From: Oegoconia quadripuncta
Lineage: Eukaryota > Arthropoda > Insecta > Lepidoptera > Autostichidae
Reading direction: 5' to 3'
NCBI GenBank assembly: GCA_949316235.1
Contig: OX438743.1
Span: forward strand, 35,309,242-35,373,241
Length of the DNA stretch: 64,000 nucleotides
How positions within the stretch are numbered: the first letter of the stretch is position 1; each line of letters starts with the position of its first letter. The notes below the pieces were generated by a model. The model had not been told where the DNA came from. It did not search any database and saw only the letters and a program-made list of their open reading frames with translations. The translations under genes were made by a program, and so were the position numbers. Positions 54,114-64,000 of this stretch are shown here, piece after piece.

Positions 54114-54447
54114 CTTTTTTTATGAACAACAGGTTGGTACTTGACCTCAATCACACCTGATGTTAAGTGAAGATGAGGTCGAAGTACGTCGGTCGCGTAC
54201 TGACCCGGAAACCCCAACACATTTGGAGGAATGGCTATCTTATCTCTGACAACCGGAACACAACAATGCTATTAACATGCTGCTTGGCGGCAGATTTAGA
54301 TAAAATGGTGGTAGCTAGCCAGGCGGACATTTAAAATGCCCTACCACCAACCAAACCGAGTACTTAAACATGTACCCCGCTGGGGATCGAACTCGCGACC
54401 TCCGAATCGCAAACCAAATGATGTTCACATTGAGCCACGGAGGCGGT
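54114..54447 (-). repeat. SINE-A, full-length
   Basis: The inverse begins CCGCCTCCGTGGCTCAATGT and contains CGCGAGTTCGATCCCCAGC. The complete body and A-run follow. It lies 34 bp after SINE-T. Confidence 0.9.
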
Positions 54448-54536
54448 CTAGGTGAAATACCCACCGTTGCTTTTAGTGAGGGTCAGTAACATGCATTGTG
54501 CTGGTTCTGTTCGTGTTAATTTTTTTTTAACGTGGT

Positions 54537-54735
54537 ATGTGTGTGATGATAACTTATGGCACTGAAACGTGGTCCATGGGTCTCATAACAAAGCTCAAAG
54601 TCAGGCTACGAGCTATGGAGAGGGCGATGCTCGGCGTTTCACTACGTGATCGAATCAGGAATGAAGGAATCCGTAGGCGAACGAAGCTCACTAATATAGC
54701 CCAGCGGATTAGCAAGTAGAAGTGGCAGTGGGTAA
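54537..54735 (+). pseudogene. RTE-type LINE, reverse transcriptase fragment
   Basis: 54537-54719 reads TYGTETWSMGLITKLKVRLR, AMERAMLGVSLRDRIRNEG, IRRRTKLTNIAQRISK. This is the thumb/connection region just before the KWQWAGHIARR segment of lepidopteran RTE elements. It breaks off where an inverted-repeat element begins at 54742. 5'- and 3'-truncated, so inactive. Confidence 0.82.
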
Positions 54736-54741
54736 GTAAAT

Positions 54742-54931
54742 GTGTTTGTGAAAAGGGGCAGCGCAGTCGGCGGACTTGTTGTCGGCCGCACTTTTTTGTT
54801 CTCTGTGTGTATTATTGCAAAGAATACTATACATTCCATTCAAAATAGCGTACAAAAATGTCCAATGTAATTTTTTTTGTCCGACCTACAAAAAGTCCGT
54901 CATCTGCAGTGCCCCTTTTCACAAAGACATC
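54742..54931. mobile_element. fold-back element next to the RTE break
   Basis: The left arm TTTGTGAAAAGGGGCAGCGC then AGTCGGCGGACTTGTTGTCGG is inverted at about 54875-54926 (GTCCGACCTACAAAAAGTCC, GTCATCTGCAGTGCCCCTTT). The arms are about 55 bp. Translating either arm gives VRPT-SP--A-PLFT on opposite strands, which confirms the inversion independently. Confidence 0.65.
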
Positions 54932-54951
54932 TAAGGATGTCTTTGTGAAAA
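54916..54951. repeat. perfect 16-bp hairpin
   Basis: TTTTCACAAAGACATC (54916-54931), loop TAAG, GATGTCTTTGTGAAAA (54936-54951). Confidence 0.92.
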
Positions 54952-54967
54952 ACGTTCTTCTTCGTTC

Positions 54968-55067
54968 GTTCTTCAAAAACAACGAAGTTACTTATAACTT
55001 CGTTGTTACTTATAATAAACGACGAAAAGTAATGAAGTTACTTATAACTTCGTTGTTTTTGAAGAAC
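54968..55067. repeat. nested palindrome (23-bp outer, 13-bp inner arms)
   Basis: The outer arms 54968-54990 and 55045-55067 are exact inverses (GTTCTTCAAAAACAACGAAG...). Inside, AACAACGAAGTTA/TAACTTCGTTGTT (54978-54990, 54995-55007) forms a second hairpin with loop CTTA. Confidence 0.9.
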
Positions 55068-55233
55068 GCATTACCTCCGTCTGTGTTTCCAATCGCATAT
55101 AACCCGCAGCTCTTTAAAGTTAGGTTAAATAGGCATCTTCTGGGAAAGCTCGTTCCATCGTAGACCTTATCTCGACATTAGTCCAGATTAAGGTCAACAG
55201 CGATCCCATTCTAATTAAAAAAAAAAAAAAAAA
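55068..55233 (+). pseudogene. LINE RT C-terminus with poly-A tail
   Basis: Reads LPPSVFPIAYNPQLFKVRLN then RHLLGKLVPS and a stop, then a short UTR and an A-run of about 27. The same VFP-xYN-xxFK-RLNRHLLG motif occurs at 63.2 kb on the minus strand. Confidence 0.7.
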
Positions 55234-55959
55234 AAAAAAAAACTTTTTATGAGATATTTCGGTGGCACTATTTATGCCCGGTTTTTTAAGATATAAACTG
55301 TAATCATAGGTAAAGAATGAGGATTCCAGCAACACGTGACTACAGAATGCTCACTAAAAATATTGAATAACTCTTAAACTACATTTTTTTTGCTTTAGTC
55401 ACTATTTCAGCACAGTTTTTAACATTGTAAAAATAGCTCAATTCCACTTTATGTATTTTAGTATCACGTAGGTTACTAAAGCGTTTAAGCTAGGCTTACT
55501 ATATTAATATTACCACTTATAAAAATAAACAAACATATGTACCTACATACATATTCTCAGCGATCACACTTCAAACGACACAAAATTACATGCCACGTGT
55601 AATGGATATGTTAATCCTGTAATAAAATAAATTTACATAAACAGCAGCGGACAGAACCCGAGTATTTGTCAGTTCTGCGATGACTTGTTGATAACTAAGC
55701 TCCAAGAATCAAGTTAACGAACTTAAATAACCTAGATAAGATTAGCATTTATTTGTTTCTCCAGTCAGAACTCTATTCAACTACTAGGCACAATGACGTA
55801 ATAATGTACGTATGATACGTACTATGCTCGAAAATCTTTTTAGAACGTGACCTATCTCAAAACTTACATGTCATTAGATATAAATAAGTCCTCTATTCCC
55901 ACTAGTTCAGTTGACCAGTTCAGTTAACTGGACTAGTGAATCTTTTTTTCTCGTTTGTT
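55234..55959. other. unassigned AT-rich DNA
   Basis: Contains a small imperfect palindrome CACTAGTTCAGTT...AACTGGACTAGTG (55900-55938). No gene. Confidence 0.45.
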
Positions 55960-56195
55960 ACATAAAATATCAGACTATTTAGATGATAATCATCCCTGGA
56001 CATAATCAGATCGTTCGCATGCCAGACTATTTCACAATTCATAATGAAATATAAAAACCCTTTTATAATATAAAAACCTTTATGTAAAATCAAAGCCTGA
56101 TTTTAAAAGAGCAACCCTTCGAGTTTCTTGCTTGTTCTTCTCAGGAGGAAAAAAAAAGCATTTTTGACTTCGACTTTGACTTCAGTTAAGGGAAC
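55960..56195 (+). pseudogene. Jockey-like LINE 3' end, second copy
   Basis: ISDYLDDNHPWT then stop, followed by GATCGTTCGCATGCCAGACT and TTTCTTGCTTGTTCTTCTCA. It parallels 757-920. The 3' UTR hairpin is broken by an A-rich insertion. Confidence 0.65.
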
Positions 56196-56439
56196 TAGTG
56201 CGATTTTTTTTCTCGTTTATTCAGTTCAGAAATAGAAATTATGACTAAACAAACATTTTTACTATTTATTATATATATACTGGTAGTGACAGTATATGTA
56301 TGTAAACTCTTTACTTCTCAACACTAGAGTGATGGTCACGTATCTGTTTACCACAAAAAATCTCTATTTGTAGAGCATCTAAGGAACCCATGTTTCTTTT
56401 TTTTTCCTAGTACTTTTTTCACTATGTAGTCTAACTAGT

Positions 56440-56865
56440 CCGAGGTCAATGCACATAGCTCGAAGAACTGATAGCCGGCCACGCATTAAAGTTCTCGAGT
56501 GGAGACCACGCACCGGCAAGTTCAACGCTGGACGTCGACTCACAAGGTGGACGCGGGAAGTCCATCGATGCAGGCCGCTCCCAACCGACCACGCTGGAAT
56601 CCCATGGGGAAGGAAGTTCAAGAGTGAAAAGAAAGAAAAAGTATTTATTGCCAACAAATACAGAAAATTTCGTAGGTACATTTTGCATAATTAAATGTAT
56701 TTTTGGCAAAGGGATTGGGCGTCAGCATTTGCTGCCAATATGTATGGGAATTGACAGCGCTGGTTTTCAGCGCAACCCCTCTCCCACTTAGGTTTTCAAA
56801 ATAAAACAACAGTGTAACAATAAAAACAAGTGGACGTCCTGTGGCTGATATGATGATGATGAAGT
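56440..56865 (+). pseudogene. RTE-type LINE 3' end, interrupted
   Basis: 56452-56625 reads HIARRTDSRPRIKVLEWRPR, TGKFNAGRRLTRWT, then drifts. The end GTGGACGTCCTGTGGCTGAT then ATGATGATGATGA lies at 56831-56865. A 204-bp insertion separates the two parts. Confidence 0.72.
56623..56826 (-). repeat. 204-bp insertion inside the RTE fragment
   Basis: Flanked by CAAG at 56619-56622 and 56827-56830. Read on the minus strand it ends GGCAATAAATACTTTTTC, a polyadenylation-like 3' end, so it is probably a retroposon scrap. It contains the small palindrome GCGCTGGTTTTCAGCGC. Confidence 0.5.
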
Positions 56866-57230
56866 AGTCCAAGCACGAATCGAATAAAAACAAAAGTTTT
56901 GCTTGACCTAACCGTTAAGTCCACATATATAAAATGATACAACGATCACGAGCATTTATTTAAAATTTTAAACAAAAGTCTTAACACTACAATGTGTACT
57001 ACGTAAAACAAGGTGTAAGGTGCCGGATGTTTGTCCAAAACAAACCAAAATAACTTTGGAGGTGATCCCGATTTGTGTTCTTTGTTTCTGGTCGGAGTTG
57101 TATTTATCGAAATCAAAATGAATAAGAACAAACAATAACATTTCTTGTAATTTTGTTTGATTGTGTCCATTTAAGGTATATCTACATTTAATAAAGTGTA
57201 ATAAAAAATAAAGTAGCAAAGAATAATTAA
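56866..57230. other. unassigned AT-rich DNA
   Basis: Short frames only, nothing recognised. Confidence 0.45.
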
Positions 57231-57545
57231 CCGCCTCCGTGGCTAAATGTAAACAACATTGGGTTTACGATTCGGAGGTCGCGGGTTCGATCCCCCAAGT
57301 TTAAGTACTCGGTTTGGTTGGTGGTTTTTTAAATGTCCGCCTGGCTAGCTACCACCATCTTATCTAAATCGCCGCCAAGCAGCAATGTTAATATCATTGT
57401 TGTGTTCCGCTTGTCAGAGATAAGATAGCCAGTCCCCCAAATGTGTTGGGGTTTCCGGGTCAGTACGCTCCCATCTTCGACCTCATCTTCACTTAACATC
57501 AGGTGTGATTGAGGTCAAGTACCAACCCGTTATGCATAAAAAAAA
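57231..57545 (+). repeat. SINE-A, full-length with TSDs
   Basis: Flanked by AATAATTAA at 57222-57230 and 57546-57554. The head and B box GGGTTCGATCCCCC are intact. A small deletion follows the B box. The CCCCAA/TTGGGG hairpin and tail are present. This copy proves retroposition of SINE-A with a 9-bp target duplication. Confidence 0.92.
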
Positions 57546-57569
57546 AATAATTAATAGTACAAGTATAAT

Positions 57570-57750
57570 CTCTTGACGTGTGGTCCTCGGTAGTACCTAT
57601 AGAACATGGCCAACCCCCAGTGAGTGTCGTAAAAGGCGAAGAGATCATGAGCATAACAGCATAAATCGGTTATGGGCAGCAGCCTTCATTATGGGCGGAG
57701 CCTCCAAAAAATCTGCAATCGCCAACCCGCCTGCTAACATAGCTATTACC
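57570..57750 (+). repeat. family E, plus orientation
   Basis: GTGTCGTAAAAGGCGAAGAG, ATCATGAGCATAACAGCATA and AAAAATCTGCAATCGCCAAC then CCGCCTGC. The inverse of the 27.9 kb copy. Confidence 0.55.
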
Positions 57751-59204
57751 GTAGGACTTATAAAAGTCCGACGGCGAACTGCCATAAGCTGTTGACGTAT
57801 ATTATATATATCTATTTCTGAGAAACTTAGCCATTAAATGTGAATCTTAAGTATCTTGAAAAAAAAGAAGTTCTAATTTAGATATATAAAGCAGCTTCAT
57901 CAATTGATACGAATGACGTCACGTTACTCAACTTAATGCTGATGCAGGAAGCATTTGGAGTCACCAACGAACTACTGCCCTTTGGTGATGACCAATTCCT
58001 GATATAACGTATAATGTACAGAACATTCCATGGCTCGTATAGTATGTGACAGGTGACTTACAACCGGTATAGTAGCTTTTGCTGTATATGGATACGATTG
58101 AAATGCCGCAAAAAAATCATCAGCTCGCATTCAGACCGTGTTAGTAAACAAAGTACCTACGCAATTCGCATATCGCGCAGTGGACATAAATTATCATATA
58201 AAGTGTATCCGAGAACAAAGACAGGTCGTTATTAACTTAGTCCAAGGTTTTTGTCTGGCTAACTGATTTATCTCCATTAATCCTATTGACTTTTGATTGC
58301 GTTTGATACGTACATACCTACACTGAAGTATCTTAATGAATATAAAGCACAATTATTTGTTTTTGCATGTCTCTATTACATACAATTCGTTTACTATACC
58401 TCGCCGGGGATTTTTTATGAAGATACACGATTAAGTCATAATTTTTTTAATCTATTTTTTCTTCCTTGTTATAGTTTTTTTTTAATAAAGTAGGTGCTTA
58501 CTATTTTTTTAGAAATCGGTTTATATCATTTGAAGGATTAATGAGTATAATATTGATAAAATTACAATTATATTGAAATTTGCTTAATTCAATTTATGGT
58601 GCGTGCCATGCTCGCAATCCCTCGAAGGACTCCGATATCGGACCTTGATCGGCACAGCCAAAACTTTTTTAAAGCAAATATGGCTTCTCTCTACATTTAC
58701 ATAATGTTCAATAAGTAGAAAGAAACAAGTATTTTGTTTGCCTACTTCCAGTGAATAAATTTATTAATTTTAGCATTCTGTAAAAAACGTTAAGTTAAAG
58801 TGACGCATGGTGGAATCCTTGAAGCAAAATAATAATTTTTGCTACTTGAAACACTTCCTCATTTTTTCTATAAATAAAGTAATCATCGTAGAGTTTTATT
58901 GTTATGAATAATCGAACATCCGGGTCAGTGTGTATGGGCATAAAAAGATGCTTCGCCGCGGGTCTTCGTACAGACAAAGGCGAATAACTAGCTGCGGTTT
59001 CAGATGTTATCACAGCACAGCTCGTACTCGTACATACATAAACCCCAAAACAGATACCCTAGTGATAAACAATGTCTCCATCTATCCTCTCTATTATTTT
59101 GCTATATTGCTACCTACTCAATCATCTATTACTTAAACAAATAAATGTGGACCTTAAATATAAAGTAGAACAAATGTAAAAAGTTGGGACCGCGAGTAAA
59201 GGTA
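57751..59204. other. unassigned AT-rich DNA
   Basis: About 1.45 kb without a recognised gene or repeat. Confidence 0.45.
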
Positions 59205-59290
59205 ACCAAAACGCAGACAGCGTTTCCTCGCTGGATGCAGATACTTAAGCGTTGAGCGAGGAAACAACCAGCTCTCGGGTCACCAGTGAC
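59205..59290 (+). repeat. family W
   Basis: GACAGCGTTTCCTCGCTGGA then TGCAGATAC, and CGTTGAGCGAGGAAACAACC. Inverse partner of 25.6 kb. Confidence 0.45.
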
Positions 59291-59449
59291 ATCTACTAAG
59301 CGCTTTGAAACATTAAATAAATAGAAGAGCGTCCGGCCCCAAGGACCTAAGGTTTCAACTACGTAAGCAAGAAAAATTCATATCTATTGCACGTAGCTTA
59401 CATAATGCAAAGTTCTCAAACGATGTATTCTGTAACACCTCAAGATTTC

Positions 59450-59640
59450 TTCACTATCCATCCATCCACTGCTGGACATAGGCCTTCTCTAAAGCGCGCC
59501 ACCTCCTCGTCAGTCCACTCCATAATTCGTCTGCCTCAATAGCCATCAGCTCTCCGACAACAGTTGCGTTGTCAATCCAGCTTACTAATTCTCATGGTAG
59601 CTGGTTGGTGCTTTAGTATGGGTTCACTAGTGAAGCAAAG
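59450..59640 (-). pseudogene. RTE-like LINE 3' fragment
   Basis: CCATCCACTGCTGGACATAG then GCCTTCTC is the inverse of the (G)GAGGCCTATGTCCAGCAGTGG end of RTE elements. The upstream part is not clearly aligned. Confidence 0.45.
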
Positions 59641-60363
59641 AAATCCGTTATGCCGGGTGGATACAAACGTGATCACCTCATTACACTTCATTGCTCTGCC
59701 TCATAACAGTTGTTTTCCTAGTCTATCTCCAAATCCTTGTGTTAAAAACTATGCGTTAATATATACAATGTATAATAAACAAATAATAATTCATTCTTGA
59801 CTACTAACACACATTACATTTGTTTTATCAATTTAGATATAGTTAAAAAAATATTCTAAATTAAACCAGCAAAAAACTTTATGTGTGATAAAAAAAGGTA
59901 TATTTACCTACGTCTTTTGCAAAGTGTATAATGAGCTCATATGAATTTCAAATGGTCCGTTTATTAGTTACTAGAGAATATAGTGTTGTTATTTCCTTGA
60001 TCAAGTCTACAGTAAATAACGCTTATACTATACAATACACAAGAGTTAGTTATGTAATACTTAGACCAATCACCTATGAACTAAGCTATAAATCGGTCAT
60101 GTGACACACCTACTCATTACATAGAGCGTAGGACTTGATATACTACATGTGCGACCAAATATTTTGTTAAAGAGATACTAATACTTGTTAAAGAAATGGG
60201 TTGCATAAAGGTTTCTGACAGCACGCTGAAATTTTTGATTTTTTTTCTGGTTCTTCTGGATAGTGAGATTTCTTGTCTTTTTAGCTTTATGTATATCTGT
60301 GAATGCTTAGACATTAACAATCCTAGTTGAGCAAATACTTCTTGGCATTTAATGCCAAAATAG
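59641..60363. other. unassigned AT-rich DNA
   Basis: Nothing recognised. Confidence 0.45.
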
Positions 60364-60430
60364 GCGGAGGAGGCTGTACCTATCCCATATCAGTCAGTGG
60401 TAACATATACGGCTGATGGTGATAATTAAT
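60364..60430 (+). repeat. SINE-5S-like 3' tail fragment
   Basis: GGAGGAGGCTGTACCTATCC, then TAACATATACGGCTGATGGT and GAT resembles the GAGGCTGTGCC...ACGTATAAGGCTGATGAT end. Confidence 0.35.
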
Positions 60431-60654
60431 CCACTACAGGGCCTAATTCCAGCAGAACTGCTAGTCATTCTATGAGGAATTAGTTTTCTTGTCCGTATCG
60501 GTCGCATGTCTGATTTAACATAAAACTAAATAGGTGCATAAAAAGTACCACAATAACAATGAATTGCGCAAGTAACGATAGCTTTACAAAAAGCATGATA
60601 AATTATACTCTGTATTGTACGATGTAGTGCACATTTTGTAGGTAAACACATAGT

Positions 60655-60836
60655 AGTACTAGCTTTAAGCTCGTGGATTCGCGAAATTACTTTATCACCG
60701 ACTTGACCTCTTTTCGAAAGTAGCTTATGTCCTTCTCCAGATTCCAAGCTACCTCTTTTTTCAACTTCAACCTTTAAATTTCAACACGATAGCCGGACAG
60801 ACAAATAGACTTTCGCATTTTATAATATTATTATGG
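60655..60836 (+). repeat. family S
   Basis: CTAGCTTTAAGCTCGTGGAT at the start and GACTTTCGCATTTTATAATA then TTATTATGG at the end match both termini of the family. Confidence 0.5.
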
Positions 60837-60892
60837 ATGGATATGCAATGGAATGGAAACAATCATTTGCATTATGGGTTAATGGTGACCTT

Positions 60893-61035
60893 ATTTACAC
60901 ATGATAATAAGTGATGAATCAAAGATGTAAGTGACCCGGTACCCCAAATTAGTTGGGTGACTTTCATTATCTTATCTGAAGCAGCCAGAATGTGCGAGTA
61001 TTTAAAATGCCCTGACAGCTACCAAATCCTTGTTG
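60893..61035 (-). repeat. SINE-A, very degraded
   Basis: GTGACCCGGTACCCCAAATT, TTATCTTATCTGAAGCAGCC and TTTAAAATGCCCTGACAGCT, ACC follow the inverted SINE-A order. Confidence 0.55.
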
Positions 61036-61227
61036 TACACGTATGGTGTTGACGGTGGTGGTGGTTGTCTACAGCAATAACTTAAAACACAATATTACCC
61101 CTTAATGCTATAATGAAATCTTTTCAGATGCTCGAGCTATCGGTTAGTTTTCTCGGATTTCATTTCTGATAATTACAATTGGTAGACATTTTATTACTGG
61201 ACTACAAAGCGAGAAGTATAGAGTAGG

Positions 61228-61475
61228 CAGTGACGGTACCTTGATATAAGCCCAAAAGCCCGGCATGCTTTTGGCTTAATAAAATACTCGATCAGGAGCA
61301 TCAACTTCAAACTTTATTGATTTTTAAACAGTACAGTAATTGCATATGACTCTACAGAGTGAACAGAAAAGAGACAACAAGATTTATTACTGTATATTAA
61401 CTATGTAAAAATCACAAATCATTCATCAAATATTACTGGGGCTTGCCCTACTCTGAAACTCTAGGCTCGCCACTG
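61228..61475. mobile_element. hAT-like MITE
   Basis: The left end CAGTGACGGTACC and the inverted right end CAGTGGCGAGCC resemble hAT termini. Flanking 8-mers AGAGTAGG (61220-61227) and TGAGTACG (61476-61483) agree at six of eight positions. It is 248 bp long and non-coding. Confidence 0.45.
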
Positions 61476-61934
61476 TGAGTACGATTGTTATTATATAAAT
61501 ATACCTAGCAAGCAAGTCTTTGTTCTAATTACCTATTCTCTATTCATAACAAATTCTAGGAATTATTTTTAGGAGAACAAGAAAGCTTACGTTTGTTTAA
61601 CACATAGACTTTCCAGTGGAATAGAGCTTAGAATCAACGAGGAATCAATAATGTTAAGCAATAACGCCATAGGAAATATTTCCACGACAATGCTGTAATT
61701 ATTTTCACCAAGAGTAAGCGGCTGAAGATAGATAGGCACGCTTGCTGAATGTTTTAGATGAGATAGCCAGCGAGCCAGCATATGATACATATTGCCAGTC
61801 TTCTGGACATCGAGTTCGAACATATTTTCTACCTATCAATCAAATATATCATGGAAGAAACGTGTTCTAGTCTATTTCCGGGCTTTTCTATGTCTTTTAA
61901 ATTTTTCTGTAAATAGAATTGAAATGTAATGAAG
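61476..61934. other. unassigned DNA
   Basis: A 78-codon minus frame (61587-61823) without motifs. Nothing recognised. Confidence 0.45.
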
Positions 61935-61988
61935 TCGTCGCAGAACCATCTCCAGCAGTGGACTTTTATCGGCCGTGGATGATAGTAT
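61935..61988 (+). repeat. RTE-like LINE tail fragment
   Basis: CATCTCCAGCAGTGGACTTT then TATCGGCCGTGGATGATAG resembles the last bases and tail of the RTE fragment at 24.6 kb. Confidence 0.45.
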
Positions 61989-62349
61989 CGGTGCTGTGCG
62001 TAGTTCTAGTCGTAAATAACAATAATTAATGTCGAATATTGATGCAGCTTATTAACATTGGTGCTCGCAGCGAGACGTTGCATCCCTATCCACAAAAACC
62101 GGTTTTGGCACAACGAAAGAGCTTTGGGGTTCCTTTGATGAGTAAAACCCAGATGTATAAATTATATAAAAAATATATAAGAGACGTGCTCGTTCTATAA
62201 ATAAAATTATGTCCAAATTTACCCTCGATGAAAAACGACGGGTGTGATGTATTTGACAGCGTTCTGTGTGTGTCCAAGCTACGTAGTTTCTATTTCGATG
62301 ATATCATATAGCCATTCGAAGGTTTGATTTTATTAATATTTAAGATTAA
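61989..62349. other. unassigned DNA
   Basis: Nothing recognised. Confidence 0.45.
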
Positions 62350-62629
62350 ACGGGTTCGATCCCCAGCGGGGTACATATTTTAGTACTCGGTTTGGTTGGT
62401 GATAAGTCATTTTAAAATGTCCGCCTGGCTAGCTACCATCATCTTATCTATATCTGCCGCCAAGCAGCAATGTTAATAGCATTGTTGTGTTCCGGTTGTC
62501 AGAGATAAGATAGCCAGTCCTCCAAATCCAGGGTTTCCGGGTCAGTACGCTTCCACCTTTGACCTCATCTTCACTTAACATCAGGTGTGATTGACGTCAA
62601 GTACGAACCCTTCGTGCATAAAAAAAAAA
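62350..62629 (+). repeat. SINE-A, truncated just upstream of the B box
   Basis: Starts at CGGGTTCGATCCCCAGCGGG, so the B box is present and the A box is lost. The body is very well preserved, ending CCTTCGTGCATAAAAAAAAA. Confidence 0.88.
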
Positions 62630-62889
62630 CCCGGAGATACATTTTTACCTATGTTTATGGTTCGATGATAATTATCTTTTAACACTATATATTGGCCCAG
62701 TTTATGTCTGCGATATAATCATTTGTTCGATAAATTAATTTATCAATTATTATTTTTACTTTAATTTTCAATATAAATACATAAGAAAACTTTATTAGAT
62801 CCATTTAGCGATTCGCATATTACAAATAATTGATCCGGTTGTATCTACTACACAATATCAAATTTGGAACAGCAATCGAAAAATAAGCA

Positions 62890-62945
62890 GTAGTATGGCT
62901 AGTTTTCGAGTGTCGCAAAGTGGTATCAAATAAAAAATTGTAGAC
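62890..62945 (+). repeat. family R fragment
   Basis: TTTTCGAGTGTCGCAAAGTG then GTATCAAA is the inverse of 2030-2056. Confidence 0.45.
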
Positions 62946-63064
62946 GAGAGGAAAAATTACTACACCGCTGGTTTTCAGCGGAGTCTAAGGTAAGATCCCG
63001 GATGCTAATGGGACACACCAAAATAATACTTAAATAGTTTATCAAAAATATACTATAATTATAA

Positions 63065-63300
63065 TTTTTTTTTATGATTGACTGAATTCGCGTTTGACCG
63101 CAATCTCACCTGGTGGAAAGTGACGATGTAGTCGAAGATGAAGCACGCGATCCCAGTAAATGCCTATTCAGTCTGCTCTTGAAGATCCCAAGGTTGTAGG
63201 ATTCAGGAAAGACTGACGTCGGAAGGGAGTTCCATGCCTTGGCTTTTCGGATGATGAATGAAGAATCAAACTTCTTAGTGCGAATGTTCATTTAAATGTT
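63065..63300 (-). pseudogene. LINE RT C-terminus and 3' UTR
   Basis: Frame 63106-63291 reads IRTKKFDSSFIIRKAKAWNS, LPTSVFPESYNLGIFKSRLN, RHLLGSRASSSTTSSLSTR. This is a standard LINE C-terminal motif of Lepidoptera (WN-LP--VFP--YNL--FK-R-NRHLLG). The UTR follows through CACCAGGTGAGATTGCGG to a T-run near 63066 (the poly-A tail). The N-terminal nine tenths of the element are absent. Confidence 0.78.
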
Positions 63301-63821
63301 ACGTAGTGTAAGGTCTGAAAAATCGTATGTAATATATCGTATCGTATTTATAATGTAACAAATACTAGTACTAGGTACATTTTATCAGTTTATTTCTACC
63401 ACAAACTTTTTAAGCAGTGAACCACGGCTTAACCATCCATAATTACTTAACTTTAGAGTCCTTGTTAACTTTGTCAAGGAAATTTAAAAAGTATATCTAT
63501 GTACATAGTTCGTGAAGACGACGGAACCACGCAAATAAATAAAGAACTCGTTTCAAAGCTATACGTAGCCACTACATAACACGTAACCTTATTTAGTCGT
63601 CAGTGGTTGTCGAGTGTCGTTTTTTATTTTGTACACTCGATATTGATTTAGTGGTCGGTAGAATTTTTATTGGCACATTCTTATTTTCATTATTTAAGCT
63701 AAATGTTGTTTATTACTTGCTCTTTCAACTGAATTCATAGTCATCTCGCATGTACCTACATCAATTAATTGTTAAGGAATCTTATTAACTTGATATCTAA
63801 ATCCAATCTATCGAAGTAATA
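63301..63821. other. unassigned AT-rich DNA
   Basis: Nothing recognised. Confidence 0.45.
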
Positions 63822-64000
63822 TTATACTCGTAGATCAGAAAGTTTGTGTATGTGTTTTTGTATGTATGTTTATTATATCCTCACGCCTAAACAGCTGGAA
63901 GGATTTGGATGAAATGTGGTTGGTAGGCAGATTAGGACCTGGATTAACATATAGGCTATTTTTTTTGTAGAACCGGTTTTGATGAAATGTTCCACGTAAA
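63822..64000 (-). repeat. family S, cut by the window end
   Basis: GAAAGTTTGTGTATGTG, GGAAGGATTTGGATGAAATG and GACCTGGATTAACATATAGG run inverse to 2480-2640. The 5' end lies beyond the window. Confidence 0.58.

Noticed and set aside
55207..55233. Processed pseudogene of a host gene, from the long A-run
   Set aside because: The sequence before the A-run is a LINE C-terminus (VFPIAYN...RLNRHLLG), so the tail belongs to that LINE.
1..64000. CRISPR array, operon, Shine-Dalgarno sites or prophage
   Set aside because: No regular short repeat/spacer pattern and no packed reading frames. The whole context is animal repeat DNA.

Overview
The window looks like noncoding nuclear DNA from a moth or butterfly (Lepidoptera). 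I infer this from the repeats: decayed RTE-type non-LTR retrotransposon 3' ends whose proteins end in EAYVQQWTS-like residues, Jockey-like LINE C-termini, tRNA-derived SINEs, many TA-flanked or hAT-like MITEs, and AT-rich unique DNA between them. No host protein-coding gene, rRNA gene or true tRNA gene can be supported. The only intact reading frame is the transposase of a complete mariner element (5751-7046; CDS 5791-6864, minus strand). It has a perfect DD34D triad, matching terminal inverted repeats and TA target duplications.

Most of the rest is a layered record of transposition. A tRNA-derived SINE of about 310 bp (called SINE-A here) occurs in about 14 copies on both strands. A second tRNA-like SINE (SINE-C) has about ten copies or fragments. 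A third family (SINE-5S) carries a 5S rRNA-like head and occurs about ten times. Two of its copies keep clear target site duplications, and one of these sits inside a SINE-C copy. SINE-5S, another tRNA-like SINE (SINE-T) and the RTE LINE fragments all end in GATGATGA-type tails, which suggests the SINEs borrow the RTE machinery. RTE fragments lie near 18.7, 19.8, 24.6, 26.7, 34.2, 38.7, 54.6, 56.5 and 59.5 kb. Jockey-like ORF ends or LINE 3' UTRs lie near 0.6, 12.6, 29.3, 32.7, 42.1, 42.4, 43.0, 50.8, 55.1, 56.0 and 63.2 kb.

MITEs and fold-back elements are common. There is a four-copy family with inverted repeats of roughly 80-100 bp and TA duplications (11.6, 14.1, 18.0, 33.5 kb). There are also single elements at 16.6, 24.0, 43.7, 44.8, 48.8, 54.7 and 61.2 kb, and a pair at 30.5 and 36.9 kb. 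Several other dispersed families (called D, E, F, L, R, S and W here) recur in both orientations.

The remaining stretches are AT-rich unique DNA. They include a few GC-richer patches (about 4.0, 10.7, 19.5, 20.5, 22.7 and 52.0 kb) that could hold unrecognised exons or regulatory DNA of a host gene, but nothing in them is strong enough to call. The window is best read as an intergenic region or a large intron. Family letters are local labels, not database names.
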